Position numbers and translations under genes: made by a program. DNA of 64,000 nt from Azospirillum sp. 412522 (GTDB lineage: Bacteria; Pseudomonadota; Alphaproteobacteria; Azospirillales; Azospirillaceae): contig NZ_RWIJ01000019.1 in assembly GCF_019805165.1 (NCBI RefSeq), positions 57,793 through 121,792 on the forward strand, given 5' to 3'. Shown here one piece after another: positions 40,882 through 49,089 of this stretch; the first letter of the stretch is position 1, and each line of letters opens with the position of its first letter. The notes beneath the pieces are model-generated. The model worked only from the letters and a program-made list of their open reading frames with translations, was not told the origin of the DNA and did no database searches.

Positions 40882-42489
40882 ATGAGCGAGCAACCGATCC
40901 TGATCCGCGGCGCCCGCGTCATCGACGGCACCGGCGCTCCCTGGTTCCCCGCCGACGTGCTGGTGGAGCGCGGGCGCATCGCCGCCATCGGCCCGATGCT
41001 GGACGCGCCGGACGCCGCGCCGCTGGAGGCGCAGGGCCGCTTCCTCGCCCCCGGCTTCATCGACGCCCATTGCCACGACGATTTGATCCAGCTGCGCCAG
41101 CCCGGCCGGCCGGAGAAGGTGGCGCAGGGCGTCAGCACCGTGGTGGTCGGCAACTGCTCCTTCGGCCTCTACCCGCAAAGCCCCGACAGCGGCGCCCCCT
41201 TGCGCGAGCATTTCGGCAACCTGCTGGGCACGGTGTCCGATCAGGAAACCTTCGCCGACTTCGCCGGCTACCGCGCGGCGCTCGACGGGCGCGGCACCGC
41301 GATCAACCTCGTCTCGCTGGTCGGCCACGCGGCGCTCCGCCTCGCCGTCATGGGCTGGCAGAACCGCGCCGCCACCGCGCCGGAGCGCGAGGCGATGGCA
41401 GCCCTGCTGGCGGACCAGCTTCGCCAGGGCGCGCACGGCCTGTCGCTCGGTCTCGTCTATCCGCCCAGCGCCTGGGCCGACCGCGCCGAGCTGGTGCGGC
41501 TGGCCGAGGTGGTGGCGGAGCATGGCGCCCTGCTGACCGCCCATGTCCGCTCCTACGAGGGCGGGCTGATCGCCTCGGTGGACGAGTTCCTCGACCTGCT
41601 GAAGGCCGGCGGGGCGAGCGGCCTGCTCTCCCACCTGCAAGCCGCCGGGCGGCCCTATTGGGGCAGCCTGCCGCGGGCGGTGGAGCGGCTGGAGATCGCG
41701 CGGCATGGCGGCACCGACGTCAGCTTCGACATGTACCCCTACCCGGCCGGCTCCAGCACCATCCTGCAACTGCTGCCGCCCTCGGCGCTGACCGGCGGCG
41801 TGGAAGCCCTGCTGGCGCGGATGGCCGATGCCGACGGGCTGGCGGCGCTGCGCCGCGCGGTGGAGGGCGGCGAGGCGCCGGGTGACGCCGGCTGGGAATC
41901 GAAGATCCGCCTGATCGGCTGGGAGAATGTCCGCATCGGCGGCGTCGGCGAACCGGACCTGCGCCCGCTGGAAGGGCTGTCGCTGACCGAGATCGCCGAG
42001 GCGGCGAAGGAGCAGCCCTTCGACACGCTGGTCCGGCTGATCCGCGCCGACCGCGGCCGGACCAACATCGTCATGTTCCAGCTGGACGAGGCCGATCTGG
42101 AAACCGCGCTGTCGCACCCGCTGCACATGCTGGGCTCCGACGGGCTGCCGCGCGAGACCGGCAAGCCGCACCCCCGCGCCTTCGGCAGCTTCCCGCGCTA
42201 TCTCGCCCGCGCCATCACCGGTGCAGGCGGGCTGGGGCTGGAGGATGCCGTGCGCCACATGACCGCCGTTCCGGCGCAGCGCTTCGGCCTGTCCGACCGC
42301 GGGCTGGTCCGGCCGGGCATGGTCGCCGACCTGACCCTGTTCAGCGCCGACGTCGCCGACCGCGCGACCTTCCAGGACCCGACGCAGCCGCCGCACGGCA
42401 TCACCGACCTGCTCGTCGCCGGACAGTTCGTCCTGCGCGACGGCGGCCACACCGGCGCCCGTCCGGGCAAGGCCCTGGCCCGCGCCTGA
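40882..42489 (+). CDS. N-acyl-D-amino-acid deacylase (D-aminoacylase)
   Basis: A 535-residue amidohydrolase that releases D-amino acids from N-acyl or N-terminal D-derivatives. Metal-site motifs are visible: 'GFIDAHCHDDL' (HxH type), the D-aminoacylase-specific Cys in 'VVGNCSFGLYP', His in 'LTAHVRSYEGG' and in 'GLLSHLQAAG', and the catalytic Asp in 'HMLGSDGLPRE'. The N-terminal 'LIRGARVIDGTGAPWFPADVLVERGRIAAIGP' is the usual composite beta-domain. Its place inside a peptide-transport operon explains the D-residue theme of the locus. Confidence 0.93.
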   Translation: MSEQPILIRGARVIDGTGAPWFPADVLVERGRIAAIGPMLDAPDAAPLEAQGRFLAPGFIDAHCHDDLIQLRQPGRPEKVAQGVSTVVVGNCSFGLYPQSPDSGAPLREHFGNLLGTVSDQETFADFAGYRAALDGRGTAINLVSLVGHAALRLAVMGWQNRAATAPEREAMAALLADQLRQGAHGLSLGLVYPPSAWADRAELVRLAEVVAEHGALLTAHVRSYEGGLIASVDEFLDLLKAGGASGLLSHLQAAGRPYWGSLPRAVERLEIARHGGTDVSFDMYPYPAGSSTILQLLPPSALTGGVEALLARMADADGLAALRRAVEGGEAPGDAGWESKIRLIGWENVRIGGVGEPDLRPLEGLSLTEIAEAAKEQPFDTLVRLIRADRGRTNIVMFQLDEADLETALSHPLHMLGSDGLPRETGKPHPRAFGSFPRYLARAITGAGGLGLEDAVRHMTAVPAQRFGLSDRGLVRPGMVADLTLFSADVADRATFQDPTQPPHGITDLLVAGQFVLRDGGHTGARPGKALARA

Positions 42490-42529
42490 TCCTTCAAGAC
42501 ATTGCCGTTTCAAAACCTGTGAGGACCCG

Positions 42530-42913
42530 ATGACCAACCGCAAGCCGATCTTCGCCGAAAAGGGTGCGAAGCCCGCCGGCCAGTACAGCCACGCCATCGT
42601 CGCGAACGGCTTCGTCTATGTGTCGGGCCAGGGGCCGCACCATCCGGAGACCGGCGCGCTGCCCGAGGATTTCGCCGGCGAAGTGCGCCAGACCCTGCGC
42701 AACCTGGAGATCATCCTGAAGGCCGCCGGCACCGACCTCGCCCATGTGGTGAAGGTCAACAGCTACCTCAGCGACCTCGGCCGCTTCCAGGAATACAACG
42801 CCCTCTATTCGGAATTCTTCCCGACCGAACCGCCGGCCCGCACCACCATCGGCTGCCAGCTGAACAACATCCAGGTCGAGATCGACTGCATCGCCGTCCT
42901 GCCGTCAGTGTAA
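42530..42913 (+). CDS. RidA-family enamine/imine deaminase
   Basis: A 127-residue YjgF/RidA protein with a GTGAGGA ribosome site. Hallmarks are 'PAGQYSHAIVANGFVYVSGQGP', 'TLRNLEIILKAAGTDLAHVVKVNSYLSDL', the 'NALYSEFF' helix and 'PPARTTIGC'. The canonical substrate-carboxylate-binding Arg is present in 'PPARTT'. RidA hydrolyses reactive 2-aminoacrylate and imines made by PLP enzymes. It lies just before a PLP-dependent D-serine/D-threonine enzyme, so it probably clears that enzyme's enamine product. Confidence 0.92.
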   Translation: MTNRKPIFAEKGAKPAGQYSHAIVANGFVYVSGQGPHHPETGALPEDFAGEVRQTLRNLEIILKAAGTDLAHVVKVNSYLSDLGRFQEYNALYSEFFPTEPPARTTIGCQLNNIQVEIDCIAVLPSV

Positions 42914-42992
42914 CATCTTGAGTACATGGCCGATCCCGCGGCTTCACCGCCGGGGTCGGCCCCTTCCCTCTTGTCGCCTTTGGAGCGGTCCC

Positions 42993-44051
42993 ATGCGCGT
43001 CGACGAACTCGACACCCCCGTCCCCGTCATCGACCTCGACCGGGTCGAGCATAACCTGACCAAGATGCAGGAATACTGCGACCGGCACGGGTTGGCGCTG
43101 CGTCCGCACATCAAGACCCACAAGCTTCCCCAATTCGCGCTGCGCCAGATCGAGCTGGGCGCCGTCGGCATCACCTGCCAGAAGATCAGCGAGGCGATGG
43201 TGATGGCCGAGGCCGGCTGCGCCGACATCCTGCTGACCTATCCGATCGTCGGCGCCGCCAAGGTGGCGCCGCTGGCCGAGCTGGCCGGCAAGACCAAGCT
43301 GACGGTGGCGCTGGACAACGCTGTCGCCCTCGACACCGTGGCCGCCGCCGCCGCGCAGGCCGGCGTCGAGATCGGCATCCTGGTGGAGTTCGACAGCGGC
43401 GACGGCCGCTGCGGCGTGCAGACCCCGGACGAGGTGCTGACGCTGGCCCGCCGCGCCGCCGGCAACGGGCTGACCCGCTTCCGCGGCCTGATGACCTACC
43501 CGCGCGGCCCCCGCACCGTGCCCTTCGTCACCGAGACCCGTGCCCTGCTGGACGGCGCCGGCATCGCGGTGGAGACGGTGTCGGTCGGCGGCACCCCCGG
43601 CTGCTGGGACACCCACGAGCTTCCCGGCGTGACCGAGCTGCGCGTCGGCACCTACATCTACCATGACCGTGCCACCGTCGGCGCCGGGGTGGCGACGCTG
43701 GACGAATGTGCCGTGCATGTCCACGCCACCGTGGTCAGCCGCCCCACATCCGACCGCGCCGTTCTGGATTGCGGCAGCAAGACGCTGTCGAGCGACCGTG
43801 TCGCCCCGTCGGTCGGCGAAGGCTACGGCCTGCTCCTCGACTACCCGGACGCGGTGATCGTCCGCGTCAACGAGGAGCATGCGGTGGTCGATTTGAGCAA
43901 GAGCGGGGCGAAGCCGGAGATCGGCGACCGCGTCCGCATCCTGCCCAACCATGTCTGCGTGGTGACCAACCTGCACGACCGCATGGCGATCACTCGCAAC
44001 GGCGAGGTCGTCGGCGACTGGCCGGTGCCGGCGCGCGGCTGCACCCGCTGA
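42993..44051 (+). CDS. PLP-dependent D-serine dehydratase / D-threonine aldolase-like protein (DSD1 family)
   Basis: A 352-residue fold-type III PLP enzyme from the ATG at 42993. The PLP lysine is K41 in 'LRPHIKTHKLPQ', followed by 'GAVGITCQKISEAMVMAEAGCADILLTYP'. Near the C-terminus 'PNHVC' supplies H320 and C322; eukaryotic D-serine dehydratases use a His/Cys zinc pair at this position, whereas D-threonine aldolases use His/Asp. That favours D-serine dehydratase-like elimination. Products would be pyruvate and ammonia via an enamine, matching the adjacent RidA gene. Confidence 0.88.
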   Translation: MRVDELDTPVPVIDLDRVEHNLTKMQEYCDRHGLALRPHIKTHKLPQFALRQIELGAVGITCQKISEAMVMAEAGCADILLTYPIVGAAKVAPLAELAGKTKLTVALDNAVALDTVAAAAAQAGVEIGILVEFDSGDGRCGVQTPDEVLTLARRAAGNGLTRFRGLMTYPRGPRTVPFVTETRALLDGAGIAVETVSVGGTPGCWDTHELPGVTELRVGTYIYHDRATVGAGVATLDECAVHVHATVVSRPTSDRAVLDCGSKTLSSDRVAPSVGEGYGLLLDYPDAVIVRVNEEHAVVDLSKSGAKPEIGDRVRILPNHVCVVTNLHDRMAITRNGEVVGDWPVPARGCTR

Positions 44052-44075
44052 CCTACCCCGCAGGTTCGTATTCTA

Positions 44076-44245
44076 CTCCCTCTCCCGTCCCGGGAGAGGG
44101 AAGGGGCCCATGCGGAGCATGGGAAGGGTGAGGGGTTGGGCACGAAGCCATGCGCTTCGGGGCCATGTGGTTCCGGTTTCTCGGATCACCCCTCACCCTC
44201 CCCGCCTTCGGCGGGTCCCCTCCTTCTCCCGGAGCGGGAGAGGGC
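44076..44245. repeat. complex palindromic repeat, copy B
   Basis: About 170 bp, bounded by CTCCCTCTCCCG and CGGGAGAGGG, related to 38760-38985 and 57743-57897. The internal hairpin here is CCCATGC-gga-GCATGGG, where copy A has CCCAAGC-gga-GCTTGGG; both arms changed together. It lies between the D-serine enzyme gene and the ATPase genes. Confidence 0.85.
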
Positions 44246-44284
44246 GATCATCGCAAACCGCTGCCCCTTTACCGGGATCCCGTC

Positions 44285-45285
<1,001 letters not shown>

Positions 45286-45289
<4 letters not shown>

Positions 45290-46302
45290 GTGCCGTGACT
45301 GCTACCGAACAGCCCCTGCTGAGCGTCCGCAATCTGGAGAAGCGCTTCCCGGTGCGTGGCGGGCTGCTGCAACGGCCGGTCGGCTGGGTGAAGGCGGTGG
45401 ACGATCTGTCCTTCGACCTGAACCGCGGCGAGGTGCTGGGGCTGGTCGGCGAATCCGGCTCCGGCAAGACCACCGCCGGCCGCAGCATCCTGCGGCTGAT
45501 CGAGCCGACCGCCGGCTCCATCCGCTTCGCCGGGCAGGAGATCACCGGTCTGGCGACGGCGGAGATGCGGGCGCAGCGCCGCCGCATGCAGATCGTCTTC
45601 CAGGACCCCTATGCCAGCCTCGACCCGCGCCAGCGCGTGCGCGACGTGATCGGCGAGGCGCTGGTGATCCACGACATCGGCACCCGCGCCGACCGCCGCG
45701 ACCGGATCGCCGCCCTGCTGGAGAAGGTCGGGTTGAGCGCCGACGCCATGGACCGCTTCCCGCACGAATTCTCCGGCGGCCAGCGCCAGCGCATCGGCAT
45801 CGCCCGCGCGCTGGCGGTGGAGCCCGACTTCATCGTGGCGGACGAGCCGGTGTCGGCGCTCGACGTCTCGGTCCAGGCCCAGGTCGTCAACCTGCTGGGC
45901 GATCTGCAGCGCGAGCTGGGGCTGGCGGTGCTGTTCATCGCCCATGATCTGGCGGTGGTGCGCTACATCAGCGACCGGGTGGCGGTGATGTATCTCGGCC
46001 GCCTGATGGAGATCGCCCCGAGCGATTCCCTCTACGAGCGTCCGCGCCACCCCTACACCATGGCCCTGCTGTCGGCCGCCCCCGACCCGGATCCCGACGC
46101 GCCGAAGTCCCGCATGCTGCTGGACGGCGACGTGCCGAGCCCGATGAACCCGCCGTCGGGCTGCGTCTTCCGCACCCGCTGCCCCTTCGCCCTGCCCGCC
46201 TGCGCGGAGCCGGAAGCCCGGACGCTGCGCGAAGTGGCGCCGGGCCATTCGGTGGCGTGCATCCGGGACGATGTGGCTCCGGGGATGGCGACCGGGGCCT
46301 GA
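45286..46302 (+). CDS. oligopeptide ABC transporter ATP-binding protein, DppF type, locus 1
   Basis: A 338-residue second ATPase. Walker A 'GESGSGKTTAGRSIL', signature 'FSGGQRQRIGIARAL', Walker B 'FIVADEPVSALDVSVQAQVV', H-loop 'LFIAHDLAVV', and C-terminal 'SGCVFRTRCPFALPAC'. It closes the operon. A decayed second copy of its last third is found at 47741-48068, after an intervening SDR/HxlR pair. Confidence 0.93.
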
Positions 46303-46310
46303 GTGGGATT

Positions 46311-46341
46311 GAGGGCTTCGATCCCGGTCATCGAAGCCCTC
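46311..46341. terminator. terminator-like hairpin after locus 1
   Basis: GAGGGCTTCGAT (46311-46322) pairs perfectly with ATCGAAGCCCTC (46330-46341) over a seven-base loop. It sits 8 bp after the dppF-type stop and 28 bp before the convergent SDR stop. There is no T-run, so efficiency is uncertain. Confidence 0.55.
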
Positions 46342-46369
46342 GCGCCCGGACGGTCAGACGCTCAAGCCC

Positions 46370-47104
46370 TCAGACCTGCGCCAGCCCGCCGTCGACGAAG
46401 ACTTCGCCGCCGGTCATGAAGCTGCTGTCGGCGGAGGCCAGGAACGCCGCCACCGCGCCGGTTTCCGAAGGGTCGCCGATGCGGCCGATGGGCGTGGTGC
46501 TGCCGAGCGCGTCCATCGCCTCCTCGCCCACGACCTCCAGCGCCAGCTCCGTCCTGGTCGGCCCCGGCGACAGCACGTTGACGCGGATGCCGGTCCCACG
46601 CAGGTCCAGCGCCCAACTGCGCGCCAGATTGCGGATCGCCGCCTTGGTCGCGCTGTAGATGCTGAATTGCGGCGTTCCCATCACCCCCGTGCTTGACCCG
46701 GTCAGGATGATCGAGGACCCCGCCTTCATCAGCGGCAGGGCCTTCTGCACCGTGAAGATCAGCCCCTTCACATTGACGTCGAAGATCTGGTCGTAATGCT
46801 CGGGCGTGATCTGCCCGAGCGGCGCGAACGACCCCGTCCCGGCATTGGCGAACAGGATGTCGAGCCCGCCCCGTTCGGCCTTCACCGTGTCGTACAGCCG
46901 GTCGAGGTCGGACAGGTCGGTGACCGATCCCCTGACCGCCCGCGCCGAAGCCCCCAGCCGCGCCACCGCGGTGTCGAGCGCCTCCTGCCTGCGGCCGAAG
47001 AGGTAGACGAACGCCCCTTCGTCGACGAAGCGCTGGGCGGCGCCCAGGCCGATGCCGCTGCCACCGCCGGTCACCACCGCGGTCTTGCCCTGTAGCCTGC
47101 TCAT
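46370..47104 (-). CDS. short-chain dehydrogenase/reductase (SDR)
   Basis: A 244-residue classical SDR from the ATG at 47104 (GGGAG upstream). The NAD(P) motif is 'VVTGGGSGIGLGAAQRF', followed by 'NAGTGSF', catalytic Ser in 'ILTGSSTG', and Y-x3-K as 'YSATK'. The Arg after the first beta-strand ('FGRRQEALD') suggests NADPH. It ends with 'TGGEVFVDGGLAQV'. It is divergent from an HxlR regulator gene 86 bp away, a common pairing for aldehyde- or electrophile-responsive reductases. Confidence 0.92.
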   Translation of the reverse strand: MSRLQGKTAVVTGGGSGIGLGAAQRFVDEGAFVYLFGRRQEALDTAVARLGASARAVRGSVTDLSDLDRLYDTVKAERGGLDILFANAGTGSFAPLGQITPEHYDQIFDVNVKGLIFTVQKALPLMKAGSSIILTGSSTGVMGTPQFSIYSATKAAIRNLARSWALDLRGTGIRVNVLSPGPTRTELALEVVGEEAMDALGSTTPIGRIGDPSETGAVAAFLASADSSFMTGGEVFVDGGLAQV

Positions 47105-47190
47105 GATGTGCTCCCTGATTGAGATTGCACTGAGCTGGCAAGCCACCCACCTATGGACAAGTATGCACCTTTTTGTAAGTGCCCAAGAAA

Positions 47191-47652
47191 ATGGCGGCTC
47201 GGAAAATGACGGCCTCGAAAACCAAGACTGATTCTTCGGTCCCCTCCCCGCCGCCGCAGACGGTGCCGCCGGAGGGGACCTGCACCCCGACCCTGCCCGG
47301 CTTCACCTGCGGCCTCGACGCGACGCTGCGGATCATCGCCGCCAAGTGGAAGCCGCTGATCCTGTATTTCCTGGCCCAGGGCGGCCCCTACCGCTATGGC
47401 GAACTCCGGCGGGCGATCCGCGACGTCAGCGACAAGATGCTGATCCAGCAGCTCAAGGAACTGGAAAGCGACGGGCTGGTGAAGCGGACCGACTACAAGG
47501 AGATCCCCCCGCGGGTGGACTACAGCCTGACCCCGCTGGGCCACAGCTTGGCCGAGGCGCTGGTGCCACTCTGCTCCTGGGGCACGGAGCACATGGAGGA
47601 GGTCAGCCGGGTCTTTGCCAAGCGGGAGGGCTGGGGCGCGAAGGGGCGGTGA
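47191..47652 (+). CDS. HxlR-family transcriptional regulator
   Basis: A 153-residue winged-helix regulator; the start is uncertain (ATG at 47191, or GTG at 47179). The core 'LDATLRIIAAKWKPLILYFLAQGGPYRYGELRRAIRDVSDKMLIQQLKELESDGLVKRTDYKEIPPRVDYSLTPLGHSL' is classic HxlR. A conserved Cys (in 'FTCGLDATLR') sits ahead of the domain as in redox- or electrophile-sensing members. It probably represses or activates the divergent SDR. The intergenic region holds an AAGTATGCAC...TAAGTGC partial repeat that could be its site. Confidence 0.88.
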   Translation: MAARKMTASKTKTDSSVPSPPPQTVPPEGTCTPTLPGFTCGLDATLRIIAAKWKPLILYFLAQGGPYRYGELRRAIRDVSDKMLIQQLKELESDGLVKRTDYKEIPPRVDYSLTPLGHSLAEALVPLCSWGTEHMEEVSRVFAKREGWGAKGR

Positions 47653-47740
47653 ACTGACGGTTCCGGTTCGGTGCGGAGAGGGAGTGGGAAAACGGGAGGC
47701 ATTGCTTGCTTCCGCCGTGTTGCCTTGGTCGCGCGCCAAC

Positions 47741-48068
47741 GGTAGTGCGCCACATCAGCGACCGGGTGGCGGTAATGTATCTCGGCCGCCTGATGGAGAG
47801 CGCGCCGGGCGACGGGTTCTACGAGCGCCCGCGCTACCCCCACACCATGGCCCTGCTGTCGGCCGCCCCCGACCCGGACCCCGACGCGCCGAAGTCCCGC
47901 ATGCTGCTGGACGGCGACGTGCCGAGCCCGATGAACCCGCCGTCCGGCTGCGTCTTCCGGGCGGCCCCTTCGCCCTGCCGACTTGCGCGGAGTCGGCGGC
48001 AAGGCAGTTGCGGGAGGCAGCGCCAGGGTATTCGGTGGCGGGTATTCGGGATGATGTGGGGGTGGGGT
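47741..48068 (+). pseudogene. decayed 3' fragment of a dppF-type ATPase gene
   Basis: The sequence closely matches the last third of the ATPase gene at 45286-46302, beginning at its 'VVRYISDRVAVMYLGRLME' region. It retains an identical 'APDPDPDAPKSRMLL' and 'DGDVPSPMNPPSGCVF'. After 'SGCVFR' about ten bases are missing relative to the full gene, shifting the frame. The rest ('FALPTCAES...LREAAPGYSV') continues in another frame. There is no Walker A, signature or Walker B. It is a non-functional remnant of a partial duplication. Confidence 0.85.
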
Positions 48069-48170
48069 GAAGGGTGGCGGCTCGACGATGCAGAGCTAGG
48101 GTCCGGACCCATAAAGAGCCTTTCCGCCAGGGAGCCGTTGTGATTCAACGCCCTGGAAAGGGGCTGTGCG

Positions 48171-48563
48171 ATGAGCGACTGTCAGTTCTGGTTGACGGTG
48201 GAGCAGTTCGGACGGCTTGAGCCGCACCTTCCGCACGATACCCGCGGCAAGCCACGCGTGGATGATCGTCGTGTGATCAGCGGAATCGTCCATGTGCTGA
48301 AGTCGGGTGGGCGCTGGGTGGATGCTCCACCGGTCTACGGCCCCCACAAGACGCTCTACAACCGCTTCGTCCGCTGGGCGGCCAAGGGCGTGTGGGAAGA
48401 CATCTTCCATGCGTTGGCAGCGGCAGGTGGCCCACCGGCCCAGGTGATGATCGACTCCACGGCGGTCCGCGCCCATCGTTCGGCGAGCGGCGGGAAAGGG
48501 GGGAGCGCGCTCAGGCCATCGGACGATCCCGTGGCGGACGAACCACCAAAATCCACGCCCTGA
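48171..48563 (+). CDS. IS5-family transposase, first frame (orfA)
   Basis: A 130-codon frame with the IS5 N-terminal domain ('LTVEQFGRLEPHLPHDTRGKPRVDDRRVISGIVHVLKSGGRWVDAP') and the first catalytic Asp in 'QVMIDSTAVRAH'. At 48492-48503 the run GGGAAAGGGGGG precedes the point where homology continues in the -1 frame. After it, this frame encodes unrelated residues and stops. Programmed -1 slippage on the G-run would produce the full transposase. Confidence 0.85.
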   Translation: MSDCQFWLTVEQFGRLEPHLPHDTRGKPRVDDRRVISGIVHVLKSGGRWVDAPPVYGPHKTLYNRFVRWAAKGVWEDIFHALAAAGGPPAQVMIDSTAVRAHRSASGGKGGSALRPSDDPVADEPPKSTP

Positions 48564-48928
48564 GCGATCGACGCGGTCGGCCGCTCGCCTTCCTGTTGAC
48601 CGGCGGTCAGGTTGCCGACTGTACCGCCGCCGACCGTCTGCTCGACCGGATGCCCGCCACCGATCTCCTGCACGGCGACAAGGGCTACGACAGTGCCGCT
48701 GTTCGCCGGAAGATCGAAGAAGCGGGAGCCGCGCCCAACATCCCGCCACGCGCCAACAAGCGCTGGAAAAACTGCTTCTCTCCCTACCTCTACCGGAACC
48801 GCAACGTCATCGAGCGCATGTTCGGACGCCTCAAGGACTTCAGGCGCATCGCCACCCGTTACGACCGCTCCGCAACCAACTTCATGGCCGCCGTCCACAT
48901 CGTGGCGACCGTCGCATACTGGTTATGA
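48497..48928 (+). CDS. IS5-family transposase, second frame (orfB, reached by -1 frameshift)
   Basis: This frame carries the rest of the transposase: 'RSRGGRTTKIHALSDRRGRPLAFLLTGGQVAD', the second catalytic Asp in 'HGDKGYDS', and the catalytic Glu in 'NVIERMFGRLKDFRRIATRYD'. It is shifted -1 relative to the first frame. The open frame extends upstream to 48392, but the meaningful protein begins at the slippery G-run near 48497. It is probably expressed only as a fusion with the first frame. Confidence 0.82.
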   Translation, partial: RGERAQAIGRSRGGRTTKIHALSDRRGRPLAFLLTGGQVADCTAADRLLDRMPATDLLHGDKGYDSAAVRRKIEEAGAAPNIPPRANKRWKNCFSPYLYRNRNVIERMFGRLKDFRRIATRYDRSATNFMAAVHIVATVAYWL

Positions 48929-49089
48929 GTCCGGACCCTAAACTGGGGAGCCAAGATTCCTTAAAATTTGTAGACACTGTGCCCAGTTGCGTATGGAAGC
49001 AGGGGCTCCTTCCAAATTTTCCTTTTCACGAACATAATCGGGGAAATCTTCAATCCAGCATTGCCAAATAGCTTAATAATGTTCTAAAT

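Larger units (their letters stand above)
48097..48940 (+). mobile_element. IS5-family insertion sequence (IS427-like), 840 bp, with TA target duplication
   Basis: The element runs from 48099 to 48938. Terminal inverted repeats are GGGTCCGGACCCATAA at the left and, read inward from the right, GGGTCCGGACTCATAA (one mismatch). Both ends are flanked by TA, the expected target duplication for this group. It encodes a transposase in two overlapping frames. The size, split DDE transposase and TA target all match the IS427 subgroup. It appears intact and so potentially active. Confidence 0.9.

Noticed and set aside
47615..48143. Open frames across the dppF remnant as novel small genes
   Set aside because: Both frames are pieces of one frame-shifted ATPase fragment, with no ribosome site or independent homology.
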